In this document: positions 5,210-7,845 of the stretch, piece after piece
Numbering within the stretch: position 1 is the first letter of the stretch
Layout: every line of letters starts with the position of its first letter
Origin: an uncultured Verrucomicrobiae bacterium
Lineage (GTDB): Bacteria > Verrucomicrobiota > Verrucomicrobiia > Verrucomicrobiales > DEV007
Length of the DNA: 7,845 nucleotides
NCBI GenBank assembly: GCA_937898895.1
Contig: CALDKL010000406.1
Span: 1 to 7,845 of the forward strand
Reading direction: 5' to 3'
Made by a program: the position numbers and the translations under genes
Notes under the pieces: model-generated
Seen by the model: only the letters and a program-made list of their open reading frames with translations
Told to the model about the DNA's origin: nothing
Databases searched by the model: none

Positions 5210-7575
5210 AGGGCAGCTCCCTGCGGAATGGCGGTTCTGTCAGGCGAAGGAGTCCGTCGGGCTGGTTTGCCGCATTGCTCTGGATCGTCGGACCGGCGGT
5301 GGCCCAGGAAAACCTCGCCGACCTGGCACCTTTTCGGGAGGGCTGCCAGGCTCTCGCGGATGAGCGATTCGAAACCGCGGTGACGCGGTTCCACGAATGC
5401 TGGGATCTCATCGTAGACGATGGAGGTTCCGGACCGGAAGCGCACTTTGTCGCGGCACGCCTTCTCGAGGCAATGGTTCGCGACGGAAATGCCGAAGCCG
5501 TGGTGGCGTGGCTGGGAAAAAACGAGGGTTTTCAGCCCGACGCAGCAAGCAGCCGCTGGATCGCCATCGCCTGTCAGTCCGAGGAGCGTTTCGCGGAAGC
5601 GGCCGAACATTACCAGATCGTACTCTCGGCGAGTTCCCCGCCGAATCCGATCCTGCTCCTCAATCGGGCCGTCTGTCTCGCCCGCAGCGGACAAGCCGCC
5701 GCCGCCTATGATCTCGTGCGCGGAATGAAGCCTTCCGTCCCGGCGGAAGTGCTCCGACTCGCCCAGATCGCCGCCGCAGCGGGAAAAGACCAGGAAGCCC
5801 TTGCGATCCTCGAAAGCTCCCGCACCGACGATCCGGCCTGGGCCCCTCTTCGCATCCCCCTTGCCCGACTCCGTGCCTTCCTTCTCTCGCGAAGCGGAGA
5901 TCGCGACGCCGCTCTCGCCGCCGTCTATGATGCCGTGACCCAATCCACCGACTCGGAGACGGCGAGGAAGGCATTCCTGCTCCTCGAAGTGGTACTCGGG
6001 GGCAGCCGTCCCGCCGGATTGTCCGAGCGTCTCGAGACCTGGAGCAGGGAGGAAACCTTTCCCGGCCGTGCCTATGCCGTTCTCTACCGACATATCCTCC
6101 TCGATGATGAACCCTCGCGCACCGAGGCCCTACGCAAACTCTCCGATCACACCGCCGACCCTTCCCTGAAGATGGAAGCCTTGCTGCGACTGCCTCAGGA
6201 GGCCGGATCACTCGTGGCCCCCGCCAAATCGCTGGCCGAGGATCTGCGCGAGCGCCTCGACTTTCTCCCGGCCGCCACCGCCTATCGGGAATCCCGATTC
6301 CGCGACGCGATGGATCGTTTTTCCGCCCAGGCGGGCGAGGATTCCGGCGATGCCGGCGAACGCGATCTCTTCAATGCGGCAATCTCCGCCCTGCGAGGTG
6401 GAGACCGGAACTCCTACGACTCTCTCGAAGAGGCACTCCGACAACGCAATCCTCGTTCGGGACTGCTCGCTGAACTCCGCTATCTTGCGGGCCTCTCCTT
6501 TGCCGCCGTCGGTGATGCGAGCGCCTTTGATCGGCTCAATCGTTTTGTCCAGGAATTCCCGGAGCATCCCGCCAACGTGGACGCGAGACTGGCCCTCGCC
6601 GAAATCCTGCTCAATCAGGCACCGGCGCATCCAAAAGAGGCCCGCGAGATCTTTGAGCTGCTCCGCACCCGTCCCCTGACACTCGCACAGAGCGAGCGGC
6701 TCGACTATGCTTCGGTATGGGCAGAGCGCATCGACGGGGACAGTGACGCCCTGCTCCGCCGGGCGGAGGAGTTTGTCGCCAACTGGCCCGGATCGACCCA
6801 TCTCGGCGACGTCCTCATGATCCTTGCTGCGGAGCAGTTTGATCGGAAGAATCTCGCGGCAGCAGCGGCATCGTTTGGCAGAATCGCCTCGGAGTTTCCC
6901 GAGTCACCCTACTTCGGCCTGGCGCGTTTTTACGAGGCGAAGACCTCTCCCCCGTCGGAGGAAACGATTTCGCGATGGCAGGCGATCATCGCAAGCAAAG
7001 GTCCGCTCGCCAACGAATCCTCGCACGAACTCGCGCTGCTCTATCTCTCTCTCGACCGATTCGGAGAGGCGCAATTGCAGTTCGAGCAACTCCTCGGGCA
7101 GTTGCCGGATGGCGTTCCCCTGCGATTTGCGGTGATGGCGGATCTCGCGCATTCGTTCTATCTCGAGTCGCTCGCCACGGGGGGAGATCCCGTCAAACTC
7201 GCCGAGGCGGCCGATCGATTTGCCGCGCTCGCCAGCATCGCCGGAGTTCCTCCCTTCTGGCGCTACAACGCGGCGGTCCGCCGCGGCAAGTGTATCGAGG
7301 CTCTCGGAAAGCCCAGCGTCGCTCTGGAAATCTATCGCTCGATCGTAGACGAGACGCGCCGCAGCGAGGTGGCAGGCGCGGCGGTGCATCTTCCCGAAGA
7401 GGTCCATTGGGTCTTCCGGGCCGGATTTGCTGCGATCCGCATTCTCAAGGCAGAAAAGGATTGGGCCGGGGCGATCGAGGTTGCCGACGCGCTCGCCGAA
7501 AAGAGCGGTCCCCGCGCCATCGAGGCGGCCAGACTCGCGGAGAGACTGCGTCTCGAACACTGGGTATGGGACTGA
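5206..7575 (+). CDS. Exported tetratricopeptide-repeat protein
   Basis: This 789-residue protein has a likely signal peptide: a basic region with R13-R15, a hydrophobic core GWFAALLWIVGP (19-30), and a predicted cleavage after AVA at 33/34. There is no lipobox cysteine, so a soluble periplasmic protein or a partner of an outer-membrane complex is likely. The rest is almost entirely helical repeats of TPR type, for example at about 41-70, 114-141, 147-171, 181-203, 385-415, 424-486, 531-565, 606-632 and 688-714. FPEHPANVDARLALAEILL and FPESPYFGLARFYEA resemble the BamD/YbgF class of envelope TPRs. No catalytic motif is seen. TPRs are protein-binding scaffolds, so a role in envelope complex assembly is plausible, but the partner is unknown. 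The ATG overlaps the DUF5069 stop (ATGA), which fixes this start and suggests coupled translation. The C-terminus WVWD is hydrophobic but too short to anchor. Confidence 0.8.
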   Translation: MKGSSLRNGGSVRRRSPSGWFAALLWIVGPAVAQENLADLAPFREGCQALADERFETAVTRFHECWDLIVDDGGSGPEAHFVAARLLEAMVRDGNAEAVVAWLGKNEGFQPDAASSRWIAIACQSEERFAEAAEHYQIVLSASSPPNPILLLNRAVCLARSGQAAAAYDLVRGMKPSVPAEVLRLAQIAAAAGKDQEALAILESSRTDDPAWAPLRIPLARLRAFLLSRSGDRDAALAAVYDAVTQSTDSETARKAFLLLEVVLGGSRPAGLSERLETWSREETFPGRAYAVLYRHILLDDEPSRTEALRKLSDHTADPSLKMEALLRLPQEAGSLVAPAKSLAEDLRERLDFLPAATAYRESRFRDAMDRFSAQAGEDSGDAGERDLFNAAISALRGGDRNSYDSLEEALRQRNPRSGLLAELRYLAGLSFAAVGDASAFDRLNRFVQEFPEHPANVDARLALAEILLNQAPAHPKEAREIFELLRTRPLTLAQSERLDYASVWAERIDGDSDALLRRAEEFVANWPGSTHLGDVLMILAAEQFDRKNLAAAAASFGRIASEFPESPYFGLARFYEAKTSPPSEETISRWQAIIASKGPLANESSHELALLYLSLDRFGEAQLQFEQLLGQLPDGVPLRFAVMADLAHSFYLESLATGGDPVKLAEAADRFAALASIAGVPPFWRYNAAVRRGKCIEALGKPSVALEIYRSIVDETRRSEVAGAAVHLPEEVHWVFRAGFAAIRILKAEKDWAGAIEVADALAEKSGPRAIEAARLAERLRLEHWVWD

Positions 7576-7593
7576 TCCTGGTAAGCAGAGGGG

Positions 7594-7683
7594 ACGCACG
7601 GAACACGCCGAAGACGCGGAAATCCATGAGCCGATCCGCGGCACTCTTCCCTCTGATTCCGCGACTTCGGGGTGTTGTTCCGT
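7594..7683. repeat. Inverted repeat with 9-base internal periodicity, between convergent genes
   Basis: The left arm (7598-7624) and right arm (7655-7683) are imperfect inverse complements. They share ACGGAACA, CCGAAG and CGCGGAA in the same order, with a three-base gap in the left arm and a few mismatches. The left arm is also made of 9-base units ACGCACGGA, ACACGCCGA and AGACGCGGA (7594-7620). The inverse complement of the right arm gives AGTCGCGGA and ACACCCCGA, with the same consensus ACACGCGGA. The 30-base centre contains CCGCGG. Its place between convergent genes would suit a two-way transcription barrier, but no T-tract is present. Confidence 0.6.
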
Positions 7684-7707
7684 AGTCAGACAATCCCGCA
7701 TTTGGGA

Positions 7708-7845
7708 TCAATGGTCCAGTGCCGGAAAGGAAAAGACCTCCGAAGGAAGGTGTTCGCGAGCGAAGATCTCCTCAATCTCCTTCACCACCTCCGGATTCGC
7801 CTCGGCAACATCTTTCGATTCGGAAGGATCGGCGAGCAGGTCGTA
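7708..7845 (-). CDS. Sulfatase, C-terminal 45 residues (gene continues beyond the window)
   Basis: The minus strand reads from the window edge YDLLADPSESKDVAEANPEV through IEEIFAREHLPSEVFSFPALDH to a TGA at 7710-7708. This is the characteristic tail of bacterial arylsulfatase-type enzymes of the alkaline phosphatase superfamily: 'LYDL..DPSE..DVA...PE', then a helix containing 'AR..H.PSE.FPFPALD'. The catalytic formylglycine and metal-binding part lies outside the window, so substrate class and integrity cannot be judged. Sulfatases with this tail are abundant in Verrucomicrobiota and Planctomycetes and often act on sulfated polysaccharides. The gene converges on the TPR gene. A small hairpin, ATCCC-GCATTT-GGGAT (7693-7708), touches its stop codon but has no T-tract. 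Confidence 0.85.
   Translation of the reverse strand, partial: YDLLADPSESKDVAEANPEVVKEIEEIFAREHLPSEVFSFPALDH

Noticed and set aside
5182..6093. Minus-strand open frame opposite the TPR gene
   Set aside because: The + strand frame has a signal peptide, TPR signatures and an ATGA overlap with the upstream gene. The minus frame has no recognisable feature.

Overview
The window is GC-rich and reads as bacterial chromosome. It most resembles a Verrucomicrobiota member. The grounds are a zinc-ribbon bactofilin, a DUF5069 protein, the C-terminus of a sulfatase, pyrimidine-rich leaders in place of Shine-Dalgarno sites, and intergenic inverted repeats. The phylum is an inference from gene content. 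No RNA gene, CRISPR array, transposase or prophage gene is visible.

Layout. Bases 1-223 hold no gene I can identify. The + strand then carries six genes. First is a class I flavin disulfide oxidoreductase (224-1642). Next is a compact bactofilin (1711-2199), followed by a likely hairpin terminator (2251-2283). A second, larger bactofilin-like protein with two zinc ribbons (2298-3434) lies 18 bases upstream of quinolinate synthase nadA (3453-4400). An inverted-repeat element of about 210 bases (4399-4609) begins inside the nadA stop codon. A DUF5069 protein (4688-5209) then overlaps an exported TPR protein (5206-7575) by four bases. The convergent junction at 7576-7707 holds a second inverted repeat built from 9-base units. 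The window ends inside the 3' end of a minus-strand sulfatase (7708-7845).

How the genes relate. The two bactofilins probably belong to one cytoskeletal or envelope-scaffold system: one is the standard polymer-forming type, the other adds metal-binding modules. nadA follows the second bactofilin closely enough for co-transcription, but its NAD-synthesis role has no evident link to bactofilins. DUF5069 and the TPR protein are almost certainly translationally coupled. The oxidoreductase and the sulfatase look like independent neighbours.

Most of this is ordinary chromosome and I see no convincing new multi-gene system. The items most worth following are the double zinc-ribbon bactofilin, the two inverted-repeat elements, and an abrupt AT-rich patch at the end of the oxidoreductase gene.
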